Assembly (NCBI RefSeq): GCF_011762185.1
Contig: NZ_JAASQJ010000001.1
Span: 806,001-870,000, forward strand
From: Dyadobacter arcticus
GTDB lineage: Bacteria > Bacteroidota > Bacteroidia > Cytophagales > Spirosomataceae
Direction: 5' to 3'
Length of the DNA: 64,000 nt
Below are positions 45,758-55,222 of the stretch, piece by piece (the stretch's first letter is position 1; each line of letters begins with the position of its first letter). The notes below the pieces were generated by a model. It was given only the letters and a program-made list of their open reading frames with translations. It made no database searches and was not told the origin of the DNA. Both the position numbers and the translations under genes were made by a program.

Positions 45758-47515
45758 TTATACTACGTTAATGGCCAGTTCTTTCAATTGAGCATCGGAT
45801 ATCACAGACGGTGAGTCTATCATTACATCGCGGCCTGAGTTGTTTTTAGGAAATGCGATGAAATCGCGAATCGAATCAGCACCTCCGAAAATTGAACAAA
45901 GCCTATCAAAACCGAATGCAATCCCTGCGTGAGGTGGCGCTCCAAATTCAAATGCGTTCATTAAAAAGCCGAACTGTTCCTGTGCCTCTTCCTGCGAAAA
46001 TCCAAGAATTTCAAACATTTTTTGCTGTAATCCGCGTTCGAAAATTCTGACAGATCCTCCGCCAACTTCAACGCCGTTGATAACCATATCGTATGCATTG
46101 GCACGAACCATTCCCAAACTATGGTCAAGTAGTTCAATATCTTCAATTTTTGGGCTGGTGAAAGGATGGTGCATCGCGAACCATCGGTTTTCCGTTTCAC
46201 CAAATTCTAAAAGTGGAAAGTCAAGCACCCAAAGAGCCCTGTATTCTTCTGGATTACGCAGCCCCAGCCTTGTACCCATTTCCAAACGAAGTTCGTTTAA
46301 TTGCTTGCGGGCTTTGTCCGCCTGACCGGATAGAATTAGTATTAAATCTCCAGGTTTAGCGTTCAGCGCAACTACCCATTTTTTAATATCTTCGTCTGAA
46401 TAAAATTTGTCAACGGACGATTTGATTGAACCATCGGTATTGTATCTGACATATACTAAGCCCTTGGCACCGATTTGAGGCCTTTTTAGCCAGTCCGTCA
46501 ATTCATCAATTTGCTTACGGGTATAACTTGCACAATCTGTTGCGCAAATCCCAATCACCAGTTCTGCGTCATCAAAGACTCCGAAGCCTTTTCCAGAAGT
46601 CAAATCCTGATCTCCGCCCTTTAATTCAGTGAACTTCATTTCAAACCGAATATCAGGTTTATCAGAACCATATTGTCGCATCGCATCAGCATATGTCATT
46701 CTGGGTACTTCCGGCAACTCAATGTTTTTCACCTTGCTAAACAAGTTTCGAATCATGCCTTCAAAAGTACTCAGCACATCTTCCTGTGTAACGAAAGACA
46801 TTTCGCAGTCAATCTGTGTAAATTCTGGCTGACGATCTGCACGCAAATCTTCATCACGGAAGCACTTTACAATCTGATAATAGCGGTCAAACCCAGCTAC
46901 CATCAGCAGCTGCTTAAAGGTCTGAGGCGACTGAGGCAATGCATAAAATTGACCCGGGTTCATTCTGCTTGGAACAACGAAATCGCGGGCTCCCTCTGGG
47001 GTAGACTTTATTAAAACAGGTGTTTCGACTTCGATGAAATCAAGGTCATCAAGATATGCACGTGTGTACCGCGCAACTTGATGGCGCAATTGAAGATTTT
47101 TGCGGACGATATTTCTTCTCAAATCAAGGTATCGGTATTTCATCCTAATGTCATCACCGCCATCCGTTTCATCCTCTATTAAAAAAGGTGGCAACTTGGC
47201 GGGATTGAGCACATTAAGCTCACTAACACGAATTTCAATCGCTCCTGTGGAAATTTTGTCGTTTTTTGATAGTCGCTCTATCACTTCACCTTTGGCAGAG
47301 ACAACGAATTCCCGACCCAAGGAACGGGCCGTTTCCAATACCTGTGCCGGGGTTTTACCTTCTTCAAAAAGAAGCTGGGTTATTCCATAACGATCCCTTA
47401 AGTCAAGCCAGATCATTCCTCCTTTATCGCGAACCCGCTGAACCCATCCGCACAATACAACGCTCTGATTGACATCTTCTAAGCTTAACTCTCCACAGGT
47501 ATGTGTACGTAACAT
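45758..47515 (-). CDS. aspS: Aspartate-tRNA ligase
   Basis: This 585-residue class II synthetase charges tRNA-Asp in the cytoplasm. The N-terminal OB-fold domain has [20 protein letters not shown]. The catalytic domain shows motif 2 as [20 protein letters not shown] with TQIDCEMSF, and motif 3 as [13 protein letters not shown]. The bacterial GAD insertion lies at about 290-400. Length matches bacterial AspRS (about 580-600). It is a housekeeping gene that marks the end of the exopolysaccharide locus. It is divergent from the lipoprotein gene at 47608, and a -7-like element sits between them. Confidence 0.98.
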   Translation of the reverse strand: MLRTHTCGELSLEDVNQSVVLCGWVQRVRDKGGMIWLDLRDRYGITQLLFEEGKTPAQVLETARSLGREFVVSAKGEVIERLSKNDKISTGAIEIRVSELNVLNPAKLPPFLIEDETDGGDDIRMKYRYLDLRRNIVRKNLQLRHQVARYTRAYLDDLDFIEVETPVLIKSTPEGARDFVVPSRMNPGQFYALPQSPQTFKQLLMVAGFDRYYQIVKCFRDEDLRADRQPEFTQIDCEMSFVTQEDVLSTFEGMIRNLFSKVKNIELPEVPRMTYADAMRQYGSDKPDIRFEMKFTELKGGDQDLTSGKGFGVFDDAELVIGICATDCASYTRKQIDELTDWLKRPQIGAKGLVYVRYNTDGSIKSSVDKFYSDEDIKKWVVALNAKPGDLILILSGQADKARKQLNELRLEMGTRLGLRNPEEYRALWVLDFPLLEFGETENRWFAMHHPFTSPKIEDIELLDHSLGMVRANAYDMVINGVEVGGGSVRIFERGLQQKMFEILGFSQEEAQEQFGFLMNAFEFGAPPHAGIAFGFDRLCSIFGGADSIRDFIAFPKNNSGRDVMIDSPSVISDAQLKELAINVV

Positions 47516-47564
47516 ATAACGATTTTAATGCTGATCTAAAGAATATAGCTGCTAATAAATGGCG

Positions 47565-47572
47565 CAAAAGTA
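47565..47572 (-). promoter_or_regulatory. Possible -7 promoter element for aspS
   Basis: On the minus strand TACTTTTG matches TAnnTTTG; the predicted transcript start lies about 40 bases before the aspS ATG. TTG copies upstream are at 11 and 24 bases, neither ideal. Confidence 0.36.
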
Positions 47573-47607
47573 CGTATTTTTAGCAATTCTAACATGCAAC
47601 CATTTTC

Positions 47608-48525
47608 ATGAATATCGATAAGCACTTAAAAAGACAATCCACAGTTATCTCCGCATTAAGTATATTTTGTATTGCGTTTTCCTGTAAACATGATCCAAAA
47701 CCACCGATTACTCCCGATGCTTCTTTCGAGACGGTAGCCGAAAAAGTTGCAATAACTCCAGGTGTTATAGATGAGGCTTCTGGTTTGGCTTCGAGTAGAA
47801 ATATCACTGGATTTCTCTGGACCACCCAGGACTCCGGAGCCCCAAATTCAATTTCTCTAATTAGCACAGATGGAAAATCAGTAAAGCCATTTGTGATTCC
47901 AGGGTCAGTCAATAGGGATTGGGAAGAAATCACCGCTGGTCCCGGCCCAAATGTTGGCACCAACTACTTATATATTGGAGATATTGGAAATAATAATGCA
48001 CCAATTGCTTCTACCAACACCATTTATCGTATTCCGGAAATCCAGAATTCTAATGCCTCTTTCAGTCAAAGTGATGTCGAAAAAATTACATTCAGCTATC
48101 CTGACGGCGCTAAAAATTCAGAGGCGCTGATCATTGACCCGGATACCAAAGACATTTTTGTTCTTTCAAAGGAAACGCTGACCACTGGAATCTACCGCTT
48201 GCCCTACCCTCAGTCTACCGGTGATGTCATTGAGGCACAAAAAGTAGGGACTGTTCCGTCCGTGGTAATCGCGACTGGCTCGACCATTTCCAAGGATGGC
48301 AGCGAGATCTTAATCCGAACTTATCTGGGAGTCCACTACTGGAAAAGAACAAAAGGTGAGACTGTTGGGCAAACTCTCATCAAGGCTGCCACTAAGACGC
48401 TTATAGTCGAACTTGAACCTCAGGGCGAAGCCATATGCTTCAATTCTAATGAAACCGGTTTTTACACATTAAGCGAAAAATCGAATTCTACCGGCGTCAC
48501 GCTGAATTTCTATAAAAGAAAATAG
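47608..48525 (+). CDS. Lipoprotein with beta-propeller-like domain
   Basis: This 305-residue protein has a lipoprotein signal with lipobox AFSC (acylated Cys26), then a proline-rich spacer and a single domain of repeated beta segments: VIDEASGLASSRNITGFLWT, NRDWEEITAGPGPNVGTNYL, YIGDIGNNNAP, IDPDTKDIFVLSKE and GEAICFNSNETGFYTLSE. This pattern, with DWEEI and YIGDIGNN, resembles SdiA-regulated or esterase-like propellers found in Bacteroidota, whose role is unknown. It likely sits on the outer membrane facing the periplasm or the surface. It is alone, divergent from aspS. Confidence 0.8.
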   Translation: MNIDKHLKRQSTVISALSIFCIAFSCKHDPKPPITPDASFETVAEKVAITPGVIDEASGLASSRNITGFLWTTQDSGAPNSISLISTDGKSVKPFVIPGSVNRDWEEITAGPGPNVGTNYLYIGDIGNNNAPIASTNTIYRIPEIQNSNASFSQSDVEKITFSYPDGAKNSEALIIDPDTKDIFVLSKETLTTGIYRLPYPQSTGDVIEAQKVGTVPSVVIATGSTISKDGSEILIRTYLGVHYWKRTKGETVGQTLIKAATKTLIVELEPQGEAICFNSNETGFYTLSEKSNSTGVTLNFYKRK

Positions 48526-48895
48526 GGTCAAATTGCGCTGAAAATCAACTGGTTATTCTGTCGTTTCAGATCAGGTCTCATGATGACCGGATAGTCTGGA
48601 AAATCCATTTGAATAGGCCGCTAAATTGCAGTCAAAAGCAGGTGCTTCATCCATAGACCCCCTTACACAAGAGAATCGACACTGATTCCTGCAATTGAGC
48701 GGCAACCTTTCCGAAAAACTTTCAAATCTCACATTTATTCTCAATTTATTTCTACATGCAGGATACAGCAGGACGGTGTGAATAGCTAAGTTTTCTAATC
48801 TTGTAGCCATTCCAGAGTAGTAACCGCGTCTTTAAATCCTTTCTGGGAGAGATGGCCTTATACCTTAAAAATGATAAATAATCAACTTAAAAAAT
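48526..48895. other. Intergenic region of 370 bases, no gene
   Basis: I see no convincing frame, RNA gene or terminator on either strand. It must hold the promoter of the rhamnose genes downstream; no clean TAnnTTTG element is visible and I could not find a convincing operator palindrome. Confidence 0.5.
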
Positions 48896-51019
48896 ATGAG
48901 CAGTTCTAAAGTAAGCCAGTATCAATATGTAAGCTATTTATGGGATGACGAAAAAGCAGCTTCTCTTGGTGACGATCAGGTTGCACTTCTCTTATATCGT
49001 TCCAATCTGCTCGGCGCCGATCTTCGTCTAACTAACTACGCTGGTGGGAACACGAGCTGTAAGACCATCGAAAAGGACCCATTGACTGGAAATCCGGTTG
49101 AGGTAATGTGGATAAAGGGTTCTGGCGGAGATATTGGTACTTTAACAAGAAGCGGACTGGCAGGGCTTTATTCGGATCGTTTACATAGCTTAAAAAACAT
49201 ATATAGGGGTTTAGAGTTTGAAGATGAAATGGTGGAGCTTTTTAACCACTGTATTTTTGATCTCAAATCGAAGGCTCCTTCCATTGATACTCCTTTACAC
49301 GGACTCCTGCCTTTCAAACATATAGATCACCTACATCCCGATGCATTGATCGCCATCGCCGCCTCCAAAGAAGGAGAAGCGATTACTAAAGAGTTATTTA
49401 ACGGTGAGATTGCATGGGTGCCCTGGCAGCGACCGGGCTTCGACCTTGGTTTGCAGCTGGAACAATCGCTGGCCGATAATCCTGGAATACGGGGGATTGT
49501 TTTAGGTGGACATGGTTTGTTTACCTGGGGTGATACGGCTTACGAATCTTATATCAATACATTAGATACCATCGAAAAGGCTTCGGAGTATCTGAATGAG
49601 AATTATGGTAAAACTCGTCCGGTCTTTGGTGGTGTAAAACTTGAAAGTGAATCTCCGGAACGAAGGACTCAAATCGCAGGCAAACTAGCCCCTTACCTTC
49701 GTGGGCTGGCTTCTGATAAACAGACCATGATTGGTCATTTCACAGATGATGCGAGGGTTTTGGAATACATTGCAAGCAATGATCTCGCTAAGCTTGCGCC
49801 CTTAGGTACAAGCTGCCCCGATCACTTCCTGCGCACAAAGATCCGTCCGCTTGTTCTTGACCTACCTTTTGAGAAACTGGATGGAACAGATCAGGAAATC
49901 CTTGATCAAGTTCGCCCTCAATTTGAAGCATACCGTGTTGATTATCAAGCCTATTACGATCGCTGTAAGCACAGCAACAGCCCCGCGGTGCGCGATCCGA
50001 ACCCGGTGATTATTTTATTGCCAGGGGTGGGAATGTTCTCATTTGCAAAAGACAAGCAAACAGCCCGCGTCGCAGCTGAATTTTATATCAATGCAATCAA
50101 TGTAATGAAAGGCGCTGAGGCTATTTCGTCATACGTCTCACTGCCCGAACAAGAAGCGTTTGACATCGAATACTGGCTTTTAGAAGAAGCAAAACTTCAG
50201 AGAATGCCGAAGGAAAAGTCAGTTTCCCGCAAAGTGGCTTTTGTAACAGGTGGCTCAGGGGGAATTGGAAAAGCGATTGCCCAAAAACTATTGCAAGAAG
50301 GCGCTTGCGTCGTTATTTCTGATATCGATGAAAAGGCGCTTGCTGAGACCAAGGCCGAATTTGACTCAAAATTTGGGAAGGATTTTTCGTCGACTACCAT
50401 TGCAAATGTTTTGGATCCCGAGCAAATCAAAGCAGCGATACATGAAACTAAACTTAAATATGGCGGTCTTGACATCGTGGTAAATTGCGCAGGGTTGTCC
50501 ATTTCAAAACCACTTGCCGAGACTACCATTAAAGACTGGGATATTTTGCAGGATGTTTTGGTGAAAGGCCAGTTCCTGGTATCTCAAGAATCGGTTGCCA
50601 TTATGCGTCAACAAGGATTAGGTGGAGATATCATTAACATTGCCAGTAAAAACGGGATCGTCTCAGGACCAAATAATGTGGCTTATGGAACTGCAAAAGC
50701 AGCACAACAGCATATGACACGCCTACTGGCAGCTGAACTTGGGCCGGACAGGATCCGCGTTAATGTAGTAAATCCTGATGCAGTTATCGCTGGCAGCAAG
50801 ATCTGGGAAAGCGGCTGGGCGGCTGGTCGTGCCAAAGCTTATGGGATTAAAGTCGAAGAATTACCTGCCTATTATGCCAAAAGAACGGTTTTGAATGCTG
50901 AAATACATACGGAAGATATTGCAAATGGAGTGTACATTTTTGTGAGCGGGCTGCTGAACAAAAGTACTGGCAATGTCATCAACGTCGATGGCGGGGTTCC
51001 CGCCGCGTTCTTGCGGTAA
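48896..51019 (+). CDS. Bifunctional rhamnulose-1-phosphate aldolase / lactaldehyde dehydrogenase (RhaE type)
   Basis: This 707-residue protein is a fusion of a class II aldolase (residues about 1-420) and a short-chain dehydrogenase (about 440-707). The aldolase part has LTNYAGGNTSCKTIEKDP, DTPLHGLLPFKHIDHLHPD with metal-binding histidines, and GIVLGGHGLFTWGDT. The dehydrogenase part has VTGGSGGIGKAIA at about 448-460 and Tyr597/Lys601 in NVAYGTAKAAQQH. It cleaves rhamnulose 1-phosphate to dihydroxyacetone phosphate and lactaldehyde and oxidises the latter. The rhamnose isomerase gene follows 88 bases later. The ATG at 48896 gives the family start. Confidence 0.93.
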   Translation: MSSSKVSQYQYVSYLWDDEKAASLGDDQVALLLYRSNLLGADLRLTNYAGGNTSCKTIEKDPLTGNPVEVMWIKGSGGDIGTLTRSGLAGLYSDRLHSLKNIYRGLEFEDEMVELFNHCIFDLKSKAPSIDTPLHGLLPFKHIDHLHPDALIAIAASKEGEAITKELFNGEIAWVPWQRPGFDLGLQLEQSLADNPGIRGIVLGGHGLFTWGDTAYESYINTLDTIEKASEYLNENYGKTRPVFGGVKLESESPERRTQIAGKLAPYLRGLASDKQTMIGHFTDDARVLEYIASNDLAKLAPLGTSCPDHFLRTKIRPLVLDLPFEKLDGTDQEILDQVRPQFEAYRVDYQAYYDRCKHSNSPAVRDPNPVIILLPGVGMFSFAKDKQTARVAAEFYINAINVMKGAEAISSYVSLPEQEAFDIEYWLLEEAKLQRMPKEKSVSRKVAFVTGGSGGIGKAIAQKLLQEGACVVISDIDEKALAETKAEFDSKFGKDFSSTTIANVLDPEQIKAAIHETKLKYGGLDIVVNCAGLSISKPLAETTIKDWDILQDVLVKGQFLVSQESVAIMRQQGLGGDIINIASKNGIVSGPNNVAYGTAKAAQQHMTRLLAAELGPDRIRVNVVNPDAVIAGSKIWESGWAAGRAKAYGIKVEELPAYYAKRTVLNAEIHTEDIANGVYIFVSGLLNKSTGNVINVDGGVPAAFLR

Positions 51020-51023
51020 CTTA

Positions 51024-51087
51024 AAACTTGCCAGGTTTAAACTTGCCAGGTTTAAACTTGCCAGGTTTTTAAAACCTTGCAAGTTTT
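51024..51087 (+). repeat. Three perfect 15-bp tandem repeats plus an inverted partner between the two rhamnose genes
   Basis: AAACTTGCCAGGTTT occurs three times without a gap (51024-51038, 51039-51053, 51054-51068). A related unit AAAACCTTGCAAGTTTT follows (51071-51087). Unit 3 and this last unit form an inverted repeat of 15 pairs with one mismatch and a very short loop, so the transcript can fold a strong hairpin just 20 bases before the isomerase ATG. Each unit is itself a partial palindrome (12 of 15 bases). Confidence 0.92.
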
Positions 51088-51107
51088 GTCTTAAAAACCC
51101 AATTAAA

Positions 51108-52391
51108 ATGAAACTAGAACAATATCAGATTGATCAGCACAATGACAGCTTGCTGTCTAAGCATAACAATCAATACATATTTATTAAGGAACAACTCGGC
51201 GAGCAGGGCATCAATGCGAATGAAATTGTAAAAGCGTTGGAGGCGTTTCAGGTTGCTATCCCCAGTTGGGCGCTTGGAACGGGTGGTACACGTTTTGGCA
51301 GATTTTCGGGAGGCGGAGAACCGAGATCTTTGGAAGAGAAAGTAGAAGATGTTGGTCTTTTGCATGCGCTTAACCATTCGAGCGGTTCCATTTCTTTGCA
51401 CATTCCTTGGGATATCCCTGAGCAGGCACAATCAATTATTGCATTGGCCTCGTCATTGAACCTTCAGTTCGATGCGGTTAATTCAAATACTTTTCAGGAT
51501 CAGAAGAACCAGGAACATTCTTACAAATTCGGATCGCTATCTCATGTTGATGCCGCAGTTCGTAAACAGGCTGTTGCGCATAACATTGAAGTGATTAAGT
51601 ATGGAAAGGATTTAGGTTCAAAAGCATTATCAATCTGGTTATCAGATGGTTCATGCTTTCCAGGCCAGTCCAACTTTGTAAAATCATTTCAGTACACACT
51701 GGAATCTTTACAGGAAATTTACGCGGCGCTTCCGGATGATTGGAAGGTATATGTTGAATATAAAGCCTATGAACCCAACTTTTATTCAACTGTCATTCAA
51801 GATTGGGGCAGCTCCCTTTTATTCTGCCAAAAACTGGGTCCGAAAGCAGATGTGTTGGTTGATCTTGGACACCATTTACCCAACGCTAACATTGAACAAA
51901 TCGTCGCGACATTAATGATGGAAGGCCGACTAGCAGGATTTCATTTCAATGATTCCAAATACGGTGATGATGATTTAACAGTAGGCAGTATCCGGCCTTA
52001 TATGCTGTTCCTGATATTTGTTGAGCTGGTTGAAGGAATGAAACGGGCAGGAAGAGCCAGTGACACTTATGCATGGATGATTGATGCAAGCCACAATGTC
52101 AAAGATCCCCTGGAAGATCTGCTACAATCTGTTGAAGCAATTCTTCTTGCTTATGCGCAGGCATTGATGGTCGACCGCAAGAAACTGGAATTCGCTAGAA
52201 GTCAAAATGATGTAGTGCTGGCACAACAAATCCTTCAAAATGCATTCAGGACAGATGTACGTCCGCTCGTTCGCGAATCCATGCGATTGAGTGGAGGGGC
52301 GCTGGATCCGATTGGTTTGTTCAGAAATCTTGGTGTACGCTCTGAGTTGATGAACGAAAGAGGAAAAGTGACCGTCGCAACCGGCCTATAA
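51108..52391 (+). CDS. L-rhamnose isomerase (Bacteroidota type)
   Basis: This 427-residue protein converts rhamnose to rhamnulose, the first step of catabolism. It has the TIM-barrel sugar isomerase layout of the RhaI group: SWALGTGGTRFGRFSGGGEP, then SISLHIPWDIPEQAQ, YVEYKAYEPNFYSTVIQDWG with the metal-binding acidic residues, VLVDLGHHLPNANIEQIVA, and FHFNDSKYGDDDLTVGSI. The ATG at 51108 is right; the same frame runs upstream through the tandem repeats but that part is not protein-like. It shares the operon with the aldolase/dehydrogenase and ends at a strong terminator. A kinase and a transporter for rhamnose are not in this cluster. Confidence 0.92.
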   Translation: MKLEQYQIDQHNDSLLSKHNNQYIFIKEQLGEQGINANEIVKALEAFQVAIPSWALGTGGTRFGRFSGGGEPRSLEEKVEDVGLLHALNHSSGSISLHIPWDIPEQAQSIIALASSLNLQFDAVNSNTFQDQKNQEHSYKFGSLSHVDAAVRKQAVAHNIEVIKYGKDLGSKALSIWLSDGSCFPGQSNFVKSFQYTLESLQEIYAALPDDWKVYVEYKAYEPNFYSTVIQDWGSSLLFCQKLGPKADVLVDLGHHLPNANIEQIVATLMMEGRLAGFHFNDSKYGDDDLTVGSIRPYMLFLIFVELVEGMKRAGRASDTYAWMIDASHNVKDPLEDLLQSVEAILLAYAQALMVDRKKLEFARSQNDVVLAQQILQNAFRTDVRPLVRESMRLSGGALDPIGLFRNLGVRSELMNERGKVTVATGL

Positions 52392-52396
52392 AATTT

Positions 52397-52439
52397 AAGC
52401 CCTGAGAATAATTGATTTGATTCATCTCAGGGCTTTTTT
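52397..52439 (+). terminator. Terminator between the rhamnose isomerase and the convergent regulator gene
   Basis: AAGCCCTGAG (52397-52406) and CTCAGGGCTT (52426-52435) form a perfect 10-base stem with a 19-base AT-rich loop, followed by TTTT. It can serve both convergent genes. Confidence 0.85.
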
Positions 52440-52448
52440 GCATACATT

Positions 52449-53468
52449 TTACAATGATTTCCTTCTGATCAATGTAAAAGGATTTTTGATAACAGCCCTT
52501 CTATTCTCAGTGATCAGTTCCGCAGCCGTCTTTCCCATTTGCTCATGATCGGTGGAAATGGTCGTGATACCATCGAGCAAAATCTCTTTCAGGGGCGTCT
52601 CGTTATAGGAAATGATCCCAATGTCTTTGCCGATGGCCAGCTGCTGTTCCCTGCATTTTTTGATCAGGTTGACCAAGTCGTTTTCCTCGATAACCACATA
52701 AGCAGTATCTTTAATGGCCGTGCTATTCTCATGGAAATCATACATGATTTCATGTTCAAACTCATGTTGAATGCAAAAAACCCGGAAGCCTTTAATAATT
52801 TCCTTCGGGTAACGAATGATGGTTGGAAAAATGAGGATAAGCTTTTTGTAGACTCTCAGCAAGTCAATTGCTTCGTTCAATGCGGAAACGATATCTTTTT
52901 CAAAATTCTGAAAAACGGAAGAATGCTTTTTACTGCTTAGTTCGAGGTCTTTATCAAGTAGAATAAGCTTTTCAGGAGGGATCATTTTGAGTGTTTCAAT
53001 GGCTTCCTCCGCTTTCTCATAAAAATGGGGCATAATCACATAGTAATCGTATTCGCCCAGACTGTTCTTGATGAGATTTTTAAAAATATTGACATTGGAA
53101 TGATGAATATGGAGGTCAACATTCACATTCCGGCCGATATTCTCAACAAATGCATTGTAAATCTGTTTCTTATAATTACTAATCTTATTAAAAACTAAAA
53201 GAATCCGCAATGAAGTTTCAATGTCGACGCGGTTGATGAAATAACCCTTACCACGTACAGAAATCAACACGCCATCTTTGATCAGATGCTTGTAAGCTTT
53301 TTCAACCGTATCCCGGGATAGCAGGTATTCCTCGCTTAACTGGTTGATTGACGGAATTTTATCACCTCTTTTTAATTTTCCTTTACTAATCGCTTGCAGA
53401 AGCGATTTAATGATCTGCATATATTTTGGAGCACTCTCCTTAAACTCAATATCAAACTGTATTTCCAT
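52449..53468 (-). CDS. GntR-family transcriptional regulator, probable rhamnose regulator
   Basis: This 339-residue protein has a GntR winged helix at about residues 10-80 (ISKGKLKRGDKIPSINQLSE, then YLLSRDTVEKAYKHLIKDG and VRGKGYFI) and a C-terminal periplasmic-binding-protein-like effector domain (about 90-335; for example GIISYNETPLKEILLDGITT near the end), the LacI-like type of ligand sensor. It binds the operator and senses a sugar; adjacency to rhamnose genes suggests rhamnose or its product. The ATG at 53468 starts the family-like MEIQFDIEF; an upstream extension to 53555 is not protein-like and would run into a terminator. It converges with the isomerase gene. Confidence 0.88.
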   Translation of the reverse strand: MEIQFDIEFKESAPKYMQIIKSLLQAISKGKLKRGDKIPSINQLSEEYLLSRDTVEKAYKHLIKDGVLISVRGKGYFINRVDIETSLRILLVFNKISNYKKQIYNAFVENIGRNVNVDLHIHHSNVNIFKNLIKNSLGEYDYYVIMPHFYEKAEEAIETLKMIPPEKLILLDKDLELSSKKHSSVFQNFEKDIVSALNEAIDLLRVYKKLILIFPTIIRYPKEIIKGFRVFCIQHEFEHEIMYDFHENSTAIKDTAYVVIEENDLVNLIKKCREQQLAIGKDIGIISYNETPLKEILLDGITTISTDHEQMGKTAAELITENRRAVIKNPFTLIRRKSL

Positions 53469-53545
53469 TAAACTCTGCTGGTTAGAATAAGCTAAAAATA
53501 ATACATTTCTCCCGCAATCATTGGTAACGCTCGTGCGGTGCAAAC

Positions 53546-53590
53546 AAAAAAACAACCCGTCGGAAGATCGGCTTTCCGGCGGGTTGTTTT
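53546..53590 (-). terminator. Terminator after the DUF6600 gene
   Basis: AACAACCCGTCGGAA (53551-53565) and TTCCGGCGGGTTGTT (53574-53588) pair over 15 bases with one mismatch. On the minus strand the stem is followed by seven T. It lies just past the DUF6600 stop and before the regulator gene. Confidence 0.87.
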
Positions 53591-53607
53591 AGCATCAAAC
53601 TACACTA

Positions 53608-54918
53608 TTATCTTGGAGAACGACTGCTTCGTTCCGTAGTGCTTCTTTGTTGACTCGGCTGAGAAGACCTCTCGCTGCGTTCATTTCCTCTTGGCTCTGC
53701 ACTTCTTTCAACCCGGCTTGAACGCTGAGGCGATTCATAAGAACCTCTGTTTGCCCCGGAATTTGGTGATTCGCTGGACCTGTTAGACCTGTTGCTTCTT
53801 TCACTACCATAATTGGGTACGCTCTGTTCTCGGCTCGGCTGACTCTGACGAGGCTCCTCATAACGGTCATTTCTACTTTCTGCGGGTACTGACGGCTCCG
53901 AGCTTCTGCTTCTGTTAGACCGACTATCGTCACGGCTCGGAGAAGGAATCGTTGGAACATTGCCCGAGCGATCGTTTCCTCTGCCGCTATTGTCGGAGTT
54001 GTCACCAATGCGGCTGTTGTCAGAACGCTCATTTCTTCCGCGACTATTGTAATCATTATTACCACGATTGCTTCGGTCAGAACCTGCATCAATTACTGCA
54101 CCGCGACGGTCCGGCTCATTTCTGCTGTTGCGGTCATTACCTCGGGAATCATTACCGCGAGTATTATTGTCCCGTGAATTGTATCTGTCGTTTCCACGAG
54201 GGTCGTTACCGCGTCCCGATTCTGCGACGATCACACGTCCTCTTCCACTCGCACTGGCATCAATGGTTCTTACAGGCACACTTCTTCTGGTAACACGCTC
54301 AATCTCATCACGTCTCGGACCGTAAACATAGGTTCTGTTATTGCTCCGATAGTAGTTATTGATGATCACGGTTTGATTGTAAACCTGCGTAAACCTTCTT
54401 TGGGGTGCGCAGTAATTACGCCAGCCGCGGTAAGTAATGTAACGTTGCGGAACAAAGTTCCACCAGAACGAGGGTGCATTAAACGATACATTAATGCTTA
54501 TGCCAGGTCCAAGCGGTGCCCAGCCATAATATCCTCCGCCTGAACGCCAGTTTACCCAAGCAGGGCCCCATTCGTAGTCAGGTACCCAAAACCAGCCGTT
54601 GTAATCATCAAAAGACCAGCGGCCATAGTGGAAAGGAGCCCAGCCCCAATCGTAGTCCGATACCCAGGTGTTACCGTATTCAGTTACTTCCCAATAACCG
54701 TCTGTAGAATAAGGTTGGAAGCCTCGGGGAACGTCGGGTATCCAAACAGAACCGTATTGAGGGTTACGCACCCACCTGCCATAAGGGGACAAATCATTAT
54801 AAAAAGTTTCAAAGGAAACGCTGAACCCGGGCTGTGCCTGAGTTGTATTGGAAACCGCAACACCGCCGAGCATTAAGCTAAACAAGCCGAGGATCCGAAG
54901 AGTACGCATGGTGTTCAT
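53608..54918 (-). CDS. DUF6600-family secreted protein with long disordered R/S/N/D-rich tail
   Basis: This 436-residue protein has a signal peptide ending near TQAQ (residue about 28) and an N-terminal DUF6600-like domain of about 170 residues, with repeated aromatic motifs such as GYWEVTEYGNTWVSDYDWGW and GWFWVPDYEWGPAWV. From about residue 220 to the end it is a low-complexity tail of RGND, SR and RSS repeats, more than half of the protein, with mixed charge and no hydrophobic core. The function is unknown; the tail suggests binding to polyanions or cell wall. A long alternative frame at 53595-54092 results from the repeats and is not a gene. Length variation of the tail between strains would be expected. 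Confidence 0.85.
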   Translation of the reverse strand: MNTMRTLRILGLFSLMLGGVAVSNTTQAQPGFSVSFETFYNDLSPYGRWVRNPQYGSVWIPDVPRGFQPYSTDGYWEVTEYGNTWVSDYDWGWAPFHYGRWSFDDYNGWFWVPDYEWGPAWVNWRSGGGYYGWAPLGPGISINVSFNAPSFWWNFVPQRYITYRGWRNYCAPQRRFTQVYNQTVIINNYYRSNNRTYVYGPRRDEIERVTRRSVPVRTIDASASGRGRVIVAESGRGNDPRGNDRYNSRDNNTRGNDSRGNDRNSRNEPDRRGAVIDAGSDRSNRGNNDYNSRGRNERSDNSRIGDNSDNSGRGNDRSGNVPTIPSPSRDDSRSNRSRSSEPSVPAESRNDRYEEPRQSQPSREQSVPNYGSERSNRSNRSSESPNSGANRGSYESPQRSSRVERSAEPRGNERSERSSQPSQQRSTTERSSRSPR

Positions 54919-55222
54919 GGCCGTATGATTAAATTGTTTTCTGTTTTTAAAAATCGTTTCTTGGACATAACTTTTTGCATTCGGTTTAATAACTCTAAAA
55001 AGATGTGATTTCTGTTAAAATGGTTGAAAAGTTTAAATGTAATCACCTGCTTTTCGATTTTAGTGATAAAAGGAAGTTTATTCTGCTCAAAATCAAACTG
55101 TTATAGGTCGACCCCTATTGCGAAGTTTCTGAATCTGTTTCAAGTAAGACAGTTCAGTGCCCATTGACCCCTATTTCTACAAAAAACCTTAACAAGCATT
55201 AACAATATTTCAAGACCAAATA
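54919..55222. other. Intergenic region of 304 bases between divergent genes, no gene
   Basis: It separates the DUF6600 gene and arfB and must hold both promoters. It is AT-rich. I see no strict TAnnTTTG element and no hairpin of note. Confidence 0.5.

Noticed and set aside
51024..51087. Tandem repeats as a CRISPR array
   Set aside because: The units touch each other with no spacers, and no cas gene is present.
50973..51107. Upstream extension of the rhamnose isomerase frame through the 15-bp repeats
   Set aside because: The 15-base unit is a multiple of three and keeps the frame open, yielding a KLARF repeat, but it overlaps the aldolase end and is unlike any isomerase. ATG 51108 fits the family.
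53595..54092. Alternative 165-codon minus-strand frame overlapping the DUF6600 tail
   Set aside because: It is a frame shadow created by the repetitive tail codons. The DUF6600 frame has the signal peptide and domain.
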